A DNA stretch of 57,156 bases from Verrucomicrobiia bacterium (GTDB lineage: Bacteria > Verrucomicrobiota > Verrucomicrobiia > Opitutales > Cerasicoccaceae): positions 1 to 57,156 of the forward strand of contig JAUIAM010000026.1 in the NCBI GenBank assembly GCA_030425485.1. The letters are read 5' to 3'. The position numbers were made by a program, and so were the translations under genes. Each line of letters opens with the position of its first letter. The first letter of the stretch is position 1. The notes under the pieces were generated by a model. It saw nothing but the letters and a program-made list of their open reading frames with translations, was not told where the DNA came from and made no database searches. Of this stretch, positions 35,635 to 44,595 are shown piece after piece.

Positions 35635-36468
35635 ATGCTTTGGCCTATGTTAAAGCACCTTTTCGCCCTCAGTCTGGTTTGCCTGCTCATGGTAGGTTGT
35701 GGCGATACGGGCAGTCTCGAAGTGGTATCCGAGCGTGACGAAAAACACTTTAATCGCGGCCAGCTCAAGCTCAGTCAACAGCGTTACGACGAGGCGTTGG
35801 GCGCCTTTCTCAAGGTTATTGAGAAGCGGCGCGAGGCCCCGGAGTCGCACCTGGAGGCCGGACGGCTTTACCAGGACTACCTCGGCGACCCCGTTGCGGC
35901 CATCTACCATTACCGGATGTACCTTGAGTACCAGCCAGCCAGTGACGAAGCCCCCATGGTCAAGCAGATGGTTGAGGAGGCCAAGAAGGACTTTGCCCGT
36001 CAACTGCCAGGCCGTCCCTACGACGACGACATCGACCGACTGGACCTGCTCGAAATTATCGAGACCGTGCGCGAGGAGAACCTGGAGCTCAAGCGTCAAC
36101 TGGCCAGCGCCACCCAGCGCGTTGCCCAGCTTGAGGGCGCGGAGATCCGTCCGCCGAGCTTTTCCGGCAGCACCAATGCCGGGCAAACTAACACGCGTAC
36201 GCCCGGCCAGAACACACGCCCGTCAAGTCAGAGCACAACCTATCGTCCACCGAGCACGACCTCGCGCCCCTCGACCAATACCGCTCCGGTCGCGGCGAGC
36301 AGCGGTAGAACCTATACGGTGAAGTCGGGCGACACACTGTCGCGTATCAGCACGGAGGTGTACGGTAATTCGGCCCGCTGGCAGGACATCTTTAACGCCA
36401 ACCGCGACGTTCTGCCCAACCCGAACGCGCTTCGTGTGGGGCAGGTCTTGAAGATTCCCGCCGAGTAG
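35635..36468 (+). CDS. Lipoprotein with TPR-like region and C-terminal LysM domain
   Basis: A 277-residue predicted lipoprotein with signal peptide and lipobox (CLLMVGC, Cys near residue 21). Residues 35-120 resemble TPR repeats (RGQLKLSQQRYDEALGAFLKVIEKR, then DPVAAIYHYRMYLEYQP). A coiled coil (about 140-165) and a Ser/Thr/Pro-rich linker (about 170-225) follow. The end is a LysM domain (TYTVKSGDTLSRISTEVYGNSARWQDIFNANR, about 228-276), which binds peptidoglycan. It probably bridges the outer membrane and cell wall. A GTG lies in frame just before the ATG at 35635, but GGGAG at 35622-35627 fits the ATG better. Confidence 0.85.
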   Translation: MLWPMLKHLFALSLVCLLMVGCGDTGSLEVVSERDEKHFNRGQLKLSQQRYDEALGAFLKVIEKRREAPESHLEAGRLYQDYLGDPVAAIYHYRMYLEYQPASDEAPMVKQMVEEAKKDFARQLPGRPYDDDIDRLDLLEIIETVREENLELKRQLASATQRVAQLEGAEIRPPSFSGSTNAGQTNTRTPGQNTRPSSQSTTYRPPSTTSRPSTNTAPVAASSGRTYTVKSGDTLSRISTEVYGNSARWQDIFNANRDVLPNPNALRVGQVLKIPAE

Positions 36469-36477
36469 TTTACGCTC

Positions 36478-37638
36478 ATGTCATCCATGGTTTATTTCGA
36501 TAATAACGCGACGACTCCGCTCGACCCGCTGGCCGAGCAGGCCTGGCTGGAAGCGAGCCGCGACTTTTGGCACAATCCGTCCAGCCCCTACCGTGCCGGG
36601 GCCCGTGCGCACAACAAGCTGGAGGAGGCCCGCGAGCGGCTGGCCCGAATGCTGGACTGCCAGCCCGAGGCGCTGGTGTTTAACTCCGGGGCAACCGAGG
36701 GGAACAACACACTTTTCCAATATTTTCAGCGAACGCAGCCCGATTCGCAGGTCGTCGTCTCGGCGATTGAGCATCCTTGCGTGCTCGACGCGGCCCGCGC
36801 CTGTTTCCCCAACAAATGCGATGTGCTCGGGGTGAATGCGCAGGGCGTGGTCGACCTCGATGGCTTGGAGACTCACCTGAGGGCGGGCAGGGTGTCGCTC
36901 GTCTCTGTCATGGCGGCCAATAATGAAACCGGCGTGATCGAGCCCTGGCCGGCCATCATTAAGCTTTGTCGCCGCTATCAGGTCCCGGTTCACCTCGATG
37001 CGGCCCAGTGGATTGGAAAGCGGACGGCCGCCGGCATGGGGAAGGCTGACTTTATCACCGGTTGCGCCCATAAGTTCGGCGGTCCCAAAGGCGTGGGCTT
37101 CCTCAAGCTGAATGAAGACTACGGCGACTTTCACTGCTTCATCGGTGGCGGGCAGGAGGCCGGGCATCGTCCCGGGACAGAGAACCTCCCCGGCATCCTC
37201 TCGATGGTGGCTATTCTCGAAGAGCGCGAGAAGCGCATGGAGGAGACGGCGACGGAGTGGATCGTCGGTCGGCAAGTTTTTGAGCACACGCTCAAGCAGG
37301 CCATCCCGGGGATGCGCATCGTGAGCGAAAAGGCCGACCGCTTGAGCAACACCTCGAGCCTCATCATGCCGAAGTTTCCCAGCCCGCGCTGGGTGGCGCA
37401 ACTGGACAAGCTCGGCTACGCCATCTCGACGGGCTCGGCCTGCTCTACGGGTAAGGAGGGTGGCTCGCACGTTATGGTAGCGCTCGGCCTCTCTGGAGAG
37501 GAGACCAAGCGTGTGGTCCGCGTCAGTGCCGGGTGGAGGACAAGCCCTGAGGAGTGGAAGGGGTTGGCCTCAGCCTTTCTGAAGGCCTGGGAGAAACTCA
37601 AGGGGGAAGCCAGTCCGGCTAGCGTTATCACGCTCTAG
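36478..37638 (+). CDS. Cysteine desulfurase family protein (NifS/IscS type)
   Basis: A 386-residue PLP enzyme that takes sulfur from cysteine for Fe-S cluster or thio-modification pathways. It starts MVYFDNNATTPLDP and has the PLP lysine in the motif GCAHKFGGPKG (about residue 200). The nucleophilic Cys is in the loop STGSACSTGKEGGSH (about residue 325), placing it in the group I/NifS-IscS type. Two ATGs (36478 and 36487) can start it, and the second matches family N termini. It is 9 bp from the LysM gene. No iscU or sufB is nearby, so the sulfur acceptor is not known. Confidence 0.92.
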   Translation: MSSMVYFDNNATTPLDPLAEQAWLEASRDFWHNPSSPYRAGARAHNKLEEARERLARMLDCQPEALVFNSGATEGNNTLFQYFQRTQPDSQVVVSAIEHPCVLDAARACFPNKCDVLGVNAQGVVDLDGLETHLRAGRVSLVSVMAANNETGVIEPWPAIIKLCRRYQVPVHLDAAQWIGKRTAAGMGKADFITGCAHKFGGPKGVGFLKLNEDYGDFHCFIGGGQEAGHRPGTENLPGILSMVAILEEREKRMEETATEWIVGRQVFEHTLKQAIPGMRIVSEKADRLSNTSSLIMPKFPSPRWVAQLDKLGYAISTGSACSTGKEGGSHVMVALGLSGEETKRVVRVSAGWRTSPEEWKGLASAFLKAWEKLKGEASPASVITL

Positions 37639-37663
37639 CTGTATCCATTTTCTCAATACAAGG

Positions 37664-38749
37664 ATGGAACTGCGCCAGCTTAACGCGGAAAACTTTCGCA
37701 ACATCCCGCTGGTGTCTTTGCGTTTTGAGGGTGCGAGCACCTTTCTGCTGGGACGCAACGGTCAAGGTAAAAGCAACCTCCTCGAAGCAGCCGGGCTGAT
37801 AACCGCGCTGCGCTCTTTTCGCACGTCCGAGACGCGCGCCATGGTGCGTTACGGCGAGAAGCAGGCCCGCGTTTACTATGTTTGCGAGCGCGAAGGCGAG
37901 GGGACGTCGGAGATCACGCTTACCTTGAGCGGTGGTAAAAAGCAGGTCAGCTGCGACGATGAGCAGGTCCATCGTCTGGGGGATTTTCTCGGGCGTTTTC
38001 CCTCGGTGACGCTCGCGGCGGAGGACATCCAGCTTGTGCGCGGTAGTCCGGGGCTACGGCGACGCTTCTTGGACATCACGCTCTCGGCCACCTCGACAGA
38101 TTATTTCGAGGCACTGCGACGCTACCACCGGGCGCTGAAAGAGCGTAACCAATTGCTTAAGCTACGTTCGCCGCGCGAGGCAGAGCTGCTGGCTTTTGAC
38201 AAGGCGCTGGCCCCGGCGGCGGTGACGGTTTGTCGCTTCCGGGCTGAGGCTCTGGCAAAATTAAACACACAGCTTGCAGAGGCTTATGCCACGGTGAGCG
38301 AGTCGGCGGAGACGCCTGAGCTGCGTTATCGGGCGAACGCCGAGTGGTCCGATGAAGAGGCAGTGCTGCGCGCCCTGCACGATGACCGCAGCGCGGACCT
38401 GGCGCTGAAAACCACTCGCCACGGGCCGCACCGGGACGACCTGGGCTTTGTGTTGGCGGGACGAGCTGCGCGGGAGTATGCCTCGGACGGGCAACAGCGT
38501 TCGTACGTTATCGCGCTGCGTCTGGCGCAGATGGTCTGCTTTCAGAAAGCCTCTGGCGTGGCGCCTGTTGTTCTGGCAGATGACGTGCTGGGCGAGCTCG
38601 ACCCGCAGCGTCGCCGAGCCTTTTGGCGAGCAGTCAGTCCGGATCAGCAGGTGATCGCTACCGGGACGGAGCCGCCGCCGGGAGACGAGCGTGACTGGTC
38701 CGTGCTCGAAGTCAGTGCGGGAAGTTTCCAGCCGCATACGGAGGCTTGA
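37664..38749 (+). CDS. recF: DNA replication and repair protein RecF
   Basis: A 361-residue SMC-like ATPase that acts with RecO and RecR in loading RecA on gapped DNA. Walker A is LLGRNGQGKSNLLEA (near residue 32). The ABC-type signature lies in YASDGQQRSYVIALRL and Walker B in APVVLADDVLGELDPQRR. It is not beside dnaA or dnaN as in many genomes, but lies between a cysteine desulfurase and ruvC. The ruvC start is 50 bp downstream, so recF and ruvC are probably co-expressed. Confidence 0.94.
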   Translation: MELRQLNAENFRNIPLVSLRFEGASTFLLGRNGQGKSNLLEAAGLITALRSFRTSETRAMVRYGEKQARVYYVCEREGEGTSEITLTLSGGKKQVSCDDEQVHRLGDFLGRFPSVTLAAEDIQLVRGSPGLRRRFLDITLSATSTDYFEALRRYHRALKERNQLLKLRSPREAELLAFDKALAPAAVTVCRFRAEALAKLNTQLAEAYATVSESAETPELRYRANAEWSDEEAVLRALHDDRSADLALKTTRHGPHRDDLGFVLAGRAAREYASDGQQRSYVIALRLAQMVCFQKASGVAPVVLADDVLGELDPQRRRAFWRAVSPDQQVIATGTEPPPGDERDWSVLEVSAGSFQPHTEA

Positions 38750-38798
38750 GGCGGAAGAAGATTGCCGTTTGCAGGCAGCGTTGCCATTACCTTCAACC

Positions 38799-39404
38799 AT
38801 GCCGCGAAAATCCAGCCGCAGCCTGTGGACGGCCAAGCTCTCCGGGAAACCCATACCTGAACCCAAGGCGCGCCCGGCCTCCCCGGGGACGCAGGATATT
38901 CTGGCCCGGCGCGAAGCCTTTAACGGGGTCGTGCTGGGGATCGACCCGAGCCTGCGCGGTACGGGGCTTGCCTTGGTGGTGTTTAAGCCCGGTGAGCCCG
39001 CGAAAATCCTGGACAGTATGACGGTGAAGAACAAGGCCAGCCTCTCCTTTGCCGCGTGCCTGGGGGAGATTGCCCGCCAGGTCACCAGCATGCTGGACAA
39101 GGCTCCTGTGGCCAGTGTTGCGCTGGAGCAGACGATTTACGTGCAGAATTTCCAGACGGCGCAGATACTGGGGGCGGCCCGGGGAGCAGCCATCACTCCC
39201 GCGGCCATGCGGGGCCTGCCTGTTTTTGAATACGCCCCCAAGCGCATCAAGCAGGCCGCCACCGGTAACGGTCGCGCCAGCAAGGAGCAGGTCGCAGCGA
39301 TGGTAAAGGCCATGCTGGGACTGCCCGAGCCCTTACCGCTGGACGAGGCCGATGCGGCTGCCACCGCCATTTGCCACGCGGCCAACTGGCGAGCGGAGAC
39401 ATAA
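38799..39404 (+). CDS. ruvC: Crossover junction endodeoxyribonuclease RuvC
   Basis: A 201-residue Holliday junction resolvase. Catalytic acids can be read in LGIDPSLRGTGLALV (Asp near residue 51), VALEQTIYVQNF (Glu) and LDEADAAATAICHA (two Asp). The first 45 residues are basic and Pro/Ser-rich and longer than the usual RuvC N terminus. The ATG at 38799 is the last start before the core, so this extension appears real unless a non-ATG start is used. Neither ruvA nor ruvB is adjacent. Confidence 0.92.
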   Translation: MPRKSSRSLWTAKLSGKPIPEPKARPASPGTQDILARREAFNGVVLGIDPSLRGTGLALVVFKPGEPAKILDSMTVKNKASLSFAACLGEIARQVTSMLDKAPVASVALEQTIYVQNFQTAQILGAARGAAITPAAMRGLPVFEYAPKRIKQAATGNGRASKEQVAAMVKAMLGLPEPLPLDEADAAATAICHAANWRAET

Positions 39405-39431
39405 AAAAAGCCCGGACATGCCGTCCGGGCT
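39403..39431 (-). terminator. Terminator for the YceI gene
   Basis: Perfect stem AGCCCGGAC / GTCCGGGCT (39409-39417 with 39423-39431), 5-nt loop, and a run of seven A on the left that becomes the U-tract of leftward transcripts. It sits between the converging ruvC and yceI ends. Confidence 0.88.
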
Positions 39432-39456
39432 GATAAAAGGTCTATCGCACTCGGGC

Positions 39457-40065
39457 TTACTTTTTAGGGCCGGGCTCGTGCAGTGAAGCGTGCCCCTGGA
39501 TGCTGAGCTCGATCTCGACTTCATCACCGACCACCGGGCCGCCGGAGTCGAGGCCCCAGTCGGAGCGGTCCAGCTTGCCCTTGGCAGAAAAGCCGTTGAT
39601 GAGCTTGTCGGCGTAGTACTTGCCCGTGCCTTCTTGCTGGCCGAGGTAGGTCACGTCGAGCACGACGGGCTTTGTGGTGCCGAGCATGGTGAGGTTACCC
39701 GTTACCTTATAGGTGTCCTTGCCCGTTTGCTCCCATTTGGTGCTTTCATAGGTGATGGTGGCAAACTTGGTGACGTCAAAGTAGTCGTCTTCTTGCAGGT
39801 GAGAGTCGCGGTCTTCGTTACCCGTGCTGATGCTGGCGGGCTGGATCGTGGCCGTCGCCTTGGTCTGGGTCATGTCGTTGGTATCGACAAGAATCTGACC
39901 CGAGAACTTGGTAAAGCTGCCCGGGATCTGGTTGAAGAAGTGGCGCACCTTGAACCCGACCTGAGAGTGGTTCGGATCGATGGTGAAGGTTTTGACCTCG
40001 GCCTGAACGGCAGAGGCGAGCGTGAGCGAAGCAATGATGCTAACGGTACTGAGGAATTTATTCAT
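39457..40065 (-). CDS. YceI family periplasmic protein
   Basis: A 202-residue secreted lipocalin-like protein. The signal peptide is MNKFLSTVSIIASLTLASAVQA. The YceI motif FTIDPNHSQVGFKVRHF comes next, then STGNEDRDSHLQEDDYFDVTKF and GNLTMLGTTKPVVLDV, ending in KLDRSDWGL. Family members bind isoprenoid-type lipids in the periplasm, and some are induced by stress. It is 34 bp downstream of the anti-sigma gene, suggesting that the sigma factor at 40884 controls it. Confidence 0.93.
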   Translation of the reverse strand: MNKFLSTVSIIASLTLASAVQAEVKTFTIDPNHSQVGFKVRHFFNQIPGSFTKFSGQILVDTNDMTQTKATATIQPASISTGNEDRDSHLQEDDYFDVTKFATITYESTKWEQTGKDTYKVTGNLTMLGTTKPVVLDVTYLGQQEGTGKYYADKLINGFSAKGKLDRSDWGLDSGGPVVGDEVEIELSIQGHASLHEPGPKK

Positions 40066-40098
40066 AGGATGTATTGGTTGGTGAATACCGACACATCC

Positions 40099-40911
40099 TT
40101 ACAACAACTGTTTCAATTCTTCAACATTTCCGCGCAAAATCAGTACATAGAGATTACCCTGGTCGGTCCATGTCATGAGGGCCAGATCGCTGTCTGCCAC
40201 GACCTGGGGTTGCTCGATGCTGGGCGCTTGGTCGAAAGTGGCCTGAGAAACGACATAGAGATGGTACGCGTCGTCATCGTGCATGCTGATGTAGGCGACG
40301 GGGTGCCCCTGATAGTCAAAGGTCCCGTAACCAAGTTCCAGCAAGGCGTCTACCTTCGGGGGGAGCTCACCGGGTACGGGCTGCCCCTGTTCTCCGAGCT
40401 GGGAGCGGATTTTGTCCAGATCATCCGAGGTAACGTGGAGCTTGGGGTTGCTGCGGAAATGATTCGCCACCGAGTCGTGGAAATGGGTCAGGTTTGCCTC
40501 GGCCTGCACCTGGGTGGGCTTGAGCAGGATGGCGGCAAAGCCAAAGAGGATGGCCACGGTGGCGGCAGCGGAGAGCAGTCCCTTGCTTTTCCACCAAGGG
40601 GTGGGCATGGGGATGACCTTGTCCTCTTGGGCGGGCTCGTGGCTGGCGGGTTCGAGCGCAAGGAGCTTGTCCTTGAGGTCGGTGGGGGGCTCGATGCTCT
40701 CCAGGGCCTTGGAAAAAGTGCTGTCAAAGGCGGACTCCTCAGCCAGCCATGCAGCGAGCTCGGGCTCCGTCTCGGCAAGCTTGAGTGCTTGCGCTACCTC
40801 GGCGTCGTCCGGGTGGGAGCCGTCTGGATGGGCAGCAGCCAGGATGGATTTAGCTTCTTCTATGGTCATAGCGGCAGGTGCGGTCAGGAGGGGCTGCGTT
40901 GGAGAAGACAT
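40099..40911 (-). CDS. Putative membrane anti-sigma factor
   Basis: A 270-residue single-pass membrane protein (transmembrane helix about residues 112-130, LLSAAATVAILFGFAAILL). Its cytoplasmic N terminus is acidic and helical. The periplasmic part has a conserved-looking domain with CpxP-unlike features (YGTFDYQGHPVAYISMHDDD). It overlaps the sigma gene by 28 bp, so the true start may be the ATG at 40869 (MTIEEAK). The pairing with an ECF sigma factor and the membrane topology support anti-sigma function. It has no recognised zinc anti-sigma motif. Confidence 0.74.
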   Translation of the reverse strand: MSSPTQPLLTAPAAMTIEEAKSILAAAHPDGSHPDDAEVAQALKLAETEPELAAWLAEESAFDSTFSKALESIEPPTDLKDKLLALEPASHEPAQEDKVIPMPTPWWKSKGLLSAAATVAILFGFAAILLKPTQVQAEANLTHFHDSVANHFRSNPKLHVTSDDLDKIRSQLGEQGQPVPGELPPKVDALLELGYGTFDYQGHPVAYISMHDDDAYHLYVVSQATFDQAPSIEQPQVVADSDLALMTWTDQGNLYVLILRGNVEELKQLL

Positions 40912-41390
40912 TTCTTTAGCTGGACTTTTCCACGGGAGAGGCGAGACATAACGGTCCCGATAGGGATGTCCAGGGTTGCAGCGATTTCCTTGTAGCTGAG
41001 ATCCTTGAGGTAGAACAGTGTAAGCGGTGCGCGGTAGGCTTCGTCGACTTGCTGTAGTGCCTCGACAGCGGTGTGCCCGTCGAGGGTATTGGCCACGCCG
41101 GGTTCGACGTTGGGAGCTTCGATTTCGAGAATTTCGTTTTCTTGAGGAGTAACATTAGCCGCTCTGCGCCGCAGGCGTAGAAACTCGCGGTAGAGCGTTG
41201 TAAACAGCCACGACTTGATCTTGCTGGCGTCACGCAGGCTGTCGCCTTTTTGGGCGTAAATGGTAAAGGTCTGTTGTGTGAGGTCGGAGGCTTCATGTTC
41301 ATTCTTGGCCAAACTGTACGCGAAGCGGTAGAGCGGCTTGTAGTACTGCTCAACCAATTGCTTAAAATCCAGCTTGGCGTGTTCTGACAT
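40884..41390 (-). CDS. ECF-type RNA polymerase sigma factor
   Basis: A 168-residue sigma-70 family factor. Region 2: LVEQYYKPLYRFAYSLAKNEHEASDLTQQTF and IKSWLFTTLYREFLRLRRR (residues about 10-75). Region 4: VDEAYRAPLTLFYLKDLSYKEIAATLDIPIGTVMSRLSRG (about 115-155). The length and order are typical for ECF sigmas. It overlaps the downstream anti-sigma gene, and YceI follows, forming a three-gene unit. It is a different subgroup from the sigma factor at 23346. Confidence 0.93.
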   Translation of the reverse strand: MSEHAKLDFKQLVEQYYKPLYRFAYSLAKNEHEASDLTQQTFTIYAQKGDSLRDASKIKSWLFTTLYREFLRLRRRAANVTPQENEILEIEAPNVEPGVANTLDGHTAVEALQQVDEAYRAPLTLFYLKDLSYKEIAATLDIPIGTVMSRLSRGKVQLKKCLLQRSPS

Positions 41391-41511
41391 GAGAGCGTAA
41401 TTATATATAATTTATTCCCGCGCAATGCTGGGGAACCAATTGTTTTCGGCTAAAAGAGAGGAAATTGAGTAGTGTAGCCCATTGCGGGAATAGGGTCAAT
41501 CGCTTATGTTG

Positions 41512-42594
41512 CTAGCGGATCAGCATCGCGTCTCCGTAGCTATAAAAACGATAGCGCATGGCTATAGCTTCGGCGTACAAGGCTTTCAACGTTTTAATCC
41601 CGCTGCCTTCGCCGGGAGCGAGGAAAGCGGAGACCAGGCAGAGCAGGGTGGAGCGCGGGAGGTGGAAATTCGTCAATAGCAGATCGGTGGCGAGGAAGCG
41701 GGCCGGGGGGTAGAGGAAGAGCTCGGCCTCGGCTAGAAATGTGCCTTCGCCGCGATAGGGAGCGTGGATCTGTTTTTGCGAAAAATCCTCGCAGGCGCGG
41801 ACGCTGGTCGTGCCGATGCAGAGCCGGGGGGTTGTTGGTGGCACGCTGAGCACGCGGGCGGTGGCTTCGGGAATTTCGTAAATCTCGCGGTGGATGATGT
41901 GCTCCTCGATCGTGTCTGCCTTGATCGGCTGAAAGGTATCCAGCCCGACGTGCAGCCGGATGTCGTGAAAGCTGGCTCCGCGTGCCTTGAGCTGGCTGAG
42001 CAAGTCCGGCGTAAAGTGCAGGCCCGCGGTGGGGGCGGCAGCGGCAACTTTGCTCGCGGGGTCGGCGTAAACGGTTTGGTAGCGGCGGGTGTCGAGCTCG
42101 CGCAGGCTGGGGTCGGCTTCGCGGGCCCGTTCGATGTAGGGCGGGAGCGGGATTTCGCCGATGTTCTCGGCCAGCGCGATGACGTTGTCGGCGGACTCCA
42201 GTTGGAAGCGCACCTTGCGCTCGCCCGTGTCCTTGATTTCCAGCACATCCGCGCGGAAGCCCTCCCCGAGAAAGTGGCTGCCGACAGGAAGTTTTTTACC
42301 CGGCTTGAGCAGGCACCAGAAGGTGTGGGCTTCGGGGTCCGGGTGGAGGAGCAGGCACTCGACCGCGCCGCCGGTTACGCGACGCCCGCGCAGACGTGCC
42401 TTAAAGACCGACGCACTGTTGCGGAAAACGCACAGCTTCTCCGGCAGGTAATCCGGCAAGTGACGGAAGATCGTGTGCTCGGTTTTGCCCGTGGCGCGGT
42501 CGTAGACCAGCAGGCGGGACTCGTCGCGGCGCTCGGCAGGCACTTGCGCGATGAGCTCCTCCGGCAGCGGGTAGTCAAAGAGGTCGGTGTTCAT
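41512..42594 (-). CDS. queA: S-adenosylmethionine:tRNA ribosyltransferase-isomerase
   Basis: A 360-residue QueA, which transfers the ribosyl part of SAM to preQ1 in tRNA during queuosine synthesis. It begins MNTDLFDYPLPEELIAQVPAERRDESRLLV. The family motifs are FRNSASVFKARLRGRR, AAAAPTAGLHFTPDLL, HVGLDTFQPI, TTSVRACEDF and TNFHLPRSTLLCLVSAF. The open frame runs further upstream in the antisense of hpnB, but ATG 42594 is the family start. Its ATG overlaps the stop of the glycosyltransferase gene (ATGA), so the two are translationally coupled. tgt is not in the window. Confidence 0.95.
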   Translation of the reverse strand: MNTDLFDYPLPEELIAQVPAERRDESRLLVYDRATGKTEHTIFRHLPDYLPEKLCVFRNSASVFKARLRGRRVTGGAVECLLLHPDPEAHTFWCLLKPGKKLPVGSHFLGEGFRADVLEIKDTGERKVRFQLESADNVIALAENIGEIPLPPYIERAREADPSLRELDTRRYQTVYADPASKVAAAAPTAGLHFTPDLLSQLKARGASFHDIRLHVGLDTFQPIKADTIEEHIIHREIYEIPEATARVLSVPPTTPRLCIGTTSVRACEDFSQKQIHAPYRGEGTFLAEAELFLYPPARFLATDLLLTNFHLPRSTLLCLVSAFLAPGEGSGIKTLKALYAEAIAMRYRFYSYGDAMLIR

Positions 42595-43721
42595 GCCTGA
42601 GCCCGCCCTTTCCATTGGCCGCCCTTGCCCGCGTGGTAAGCCTGGGCGGACTGGATAGTTGCTTGCAGGTAGAGCAGCGCAACGACGGGAAGCAGTAGAG
42701 CCCAAAGCGGAGAGCGCCCGTAGAAGCGAAGCATGGGCACATAGCTGCCGCCCAAGATAATATAGGTGGCCAACGGAACGAGCACCAGCGGCCAGGGCAT
42801 GAGCAGCACGCCGAAGAGCGGCATGAGGAAAACAAGCGCCATCCCCAACACGCAGCCCGCGAGTTGCCACTTCGAATAACCAAGCTGGGTGTAGGCCGTG
42901 CGTCGGATCATGCGCAGGATACCGTCGAGTCCATCGTAACCGCGCAGGCTGTGCGAGGTGTTTGTCAGGTGCAGGCGGATGGGGCCGATTGCCTTGAGCT
43001 GTGCGGCCAGGGTGCAGTCATCGATGATGGCTCCGCGCATGGCTTTGAGTCCGCCCGTGGCGGCGAGTTTCTCGCGGTTAACCAGCATGCAGCCACCCGC
43101 ACCGCCCGCGAGCTTGTCCGCGGGGTTGTTGACCCGGCGAAAGGGATAGAGCATGCGGAAAAAGTGGACAAAGGCCGGAATCATCAGCCGCTCCCATCCG
43201 CTTTGGCAGACCAGCATGACCATGCGGGAGTTGAGCGCGAGCTGCTCGGCTTCGGCTTGCGAAACCAGGTCGCGCAGCGTCTCCGGAGCGTGGGAGATGT
43301 CCGCGTCCGTCAACCAGAGATAGGCCGGTTGCTCGTCCTCCAGTCCGCGTTCGATGCCCTGATGCATGGCCCAGACTTTACCGGCCCAGCCCTCGGGCAG
43401 CGGCTCGGCGTCGAGGATTTGTATGCGCTCCGCAGCGTTAAATTCCTCCGCCACGGAGCGAGCTTCGGCTACGGTGTCGTCTTCACTGTGGTCATTAACC
43501 AGAACAACGCGGAACTTGCCCGGGTAATCCTGCGCGAGCAGCGAGGTGATGCACACACCGACGCCGTTGGCTTCGTTGCGGGCCGGGACGATGGCGACGA
43601 CCTCCGGCCAGACAGCGGGCTCAGGAGCTACGGGCAAACGCTCGGGCTGCCAAAATCGACCCCGTCCGGTGAGCAGGACGAGCCAGATGAGCAGCGAAAG
43701 GATGGTCAGAGCCAGGAGCAT
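42591..43721 (-). CDS. hpnB: Hopanoid-type glycosyltransferase HpnB
   Basis: A 376-residue GT2 membrane protein. It has an N-terminal transmembrane helix, the nucleotide-binding start VVAIVPARNEANGVGVCITSLLAQDYPG, the DDHS-like motif VLVNDHSEDDTV and the DAD metal motif in LWLTDADISHAPETL. It has several C-terminal membrane segments (about 275-350). The pattern RGAIIDDCTLAAQLK with RRTAYTQLGYSKWQLAG matches the hopene-associated HpnB family. Family knowledge links HpnB to hopanoid gene clusters, but no squalene-hopene cyclase is in the window. Its substrate therefore remains unproven. Confidence 0.82.
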   Translation of the reverse strand: MLLALTILSLLIWLVLLTGRGRFWQPERLPVAPEPAVWPEVVAIVPARNEANGVGVCITSLLAQDYPGKFRVVLVNDHSEDDTVAEARSVAEEFNAAERIQILDAEPLPEGWAGKVWAMHQGIERGLEDEQPAYLWLTDADISHAPETLRDLVSQAEAEQLALNSRMVMLVCQSGWERLMIPAFVHFFRMLYPFRRVNNPADKLAGGAGGCMLVNREKLAATGGLKAMRGAIIDDCTLAAQLKAIGPIRLHLTNTSHSLRGYDGLDGILRMIRRTAYTQLGYSKWQLAGCVLGMALVFLMPLFGVLLMPWPLVLVPLATYIILGGSYVPMLRFYGRSPLWALLLPVVALLYLQATIQSAQAYHAGKGGQWKGRAQA

Positions 43722-43797
43722 ATCGTCAGGTCAAATGACGGCAGGTGCTCTGCGCCCATTGCGTCTTTGCACTGAAATCGTTTTGGGGCGAATCGAA

Positions 43798-44469
43798 CTA
43801 GCGCTTCAGGCGGCGGCGCAGGACTACGGTCAGCGCGCCCAGTGCGGCCAAGGTGCTCCAGGTGCCGGGCTCGGGCACGGCGGTGATCTGGATGTTGTCG
43901 AAGTCGACCTTGCCGTTGATATTGATCCAGCTGGAGGTACGAATGCTCAGGGCGATGTTGTCTTTGCCGTCGATAATGTCAGGCATAGCAATGGACTCGA
44001 GCTCATACTGGCCATTGTTGGTCGTGCGGTTTTCGTCCCAGTCGATCCAGTTTTCACCGTTGTCGAGACTGTAGTCGACGTGAAGGTGCTGATTCCAGGT
44101 GAATGAATTATCAGCCCGGATCGCGAAGGAGATAACCACCTCGGTCATGTTGGTAAAGTCGAGGTTGAAAATCTCGAGTTGGCCATCATTGCCAAAGTTC
44201 AGACCGGTGTAGAATTCCAGTGCCTGGTTGGGGTCGCCTTCTTCACCGTAGAGGTTGATGTTCGTTCCGGTGTCATTGCCCAGGTCGGAAAGAAAACCGC
44301 TGGGGGAGGCATCCATGACCACGGCTTCGGCCTGCGAGCCCGCGTTGGCTTCAAATTTGTCGAGCACCGCAGTGGCGTCCATGTTCCAGTAGGCGATAAG
44401 CGTCTCCTGGGCCTGGGCGAGCAGGGGAGTGGTGAGTGCGATGAAAAGAAGTGCGCGCAGTGGGTTCAT
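43798..44469 (-). CDS. PEP-CTERM sorting domain protein
   Basis: A 223-residue exported protein. The signal peptide is about residues 1-20 (LRALLFIALTTPLLAQAQ). The central 170 residues are beta-rich (YWNMDATAVLDKFEANAG, then FSLD-like turns) and could form a jelly-roll fold. The C-terminal sorting signal is unmistakable: VPEPGTWSTLAALGALTV followed by RRRLKR. Family knowledge: such proteins are handled by an exosortase and are linked to exopolysaccharide. No exosortase gene is in the window. Confidence 0.85.
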   Translation of the reverse strand: MNPLRALLFIALTTPLLAQAQETLIAYWNMDATAVLDKFEANAGSQAEAVVMDASPSGFLSDLGNDTGTNINLYGEEGDPNQALEFYTGLNFGNDGQLEIFNLDFTNMTEVVISFAIRADNSFTWNQHLHVDYSLDNGENWIDWDENRTTNNGQYELESIAMPDIIDGKDNIALSIRTSSWININGKVDFDNIQITAVPEPGTWSTLAALGALTVVLRRRLKR

Positions 44470-44595
44470 TGGCGAAGCACGCTACGCAAAATCTGTAATA
44501 AAGCAATGCTTTCTGTATGAAGTTTGCATCAGGACACTTTCGGCGGTGAACAACAAGTTAAGAATTTTTCACCAAAAACAGTTTGACAGGCCTGC

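Noticed and set aside
39490-40995. 501-residue open frame on the plus strand across yceI and the anti-sigma gene
   Set aside because: The opposite strand encodes two clear proteins with signal peptide and membrane helix; this frame has no domain and spans their intergenic gap.
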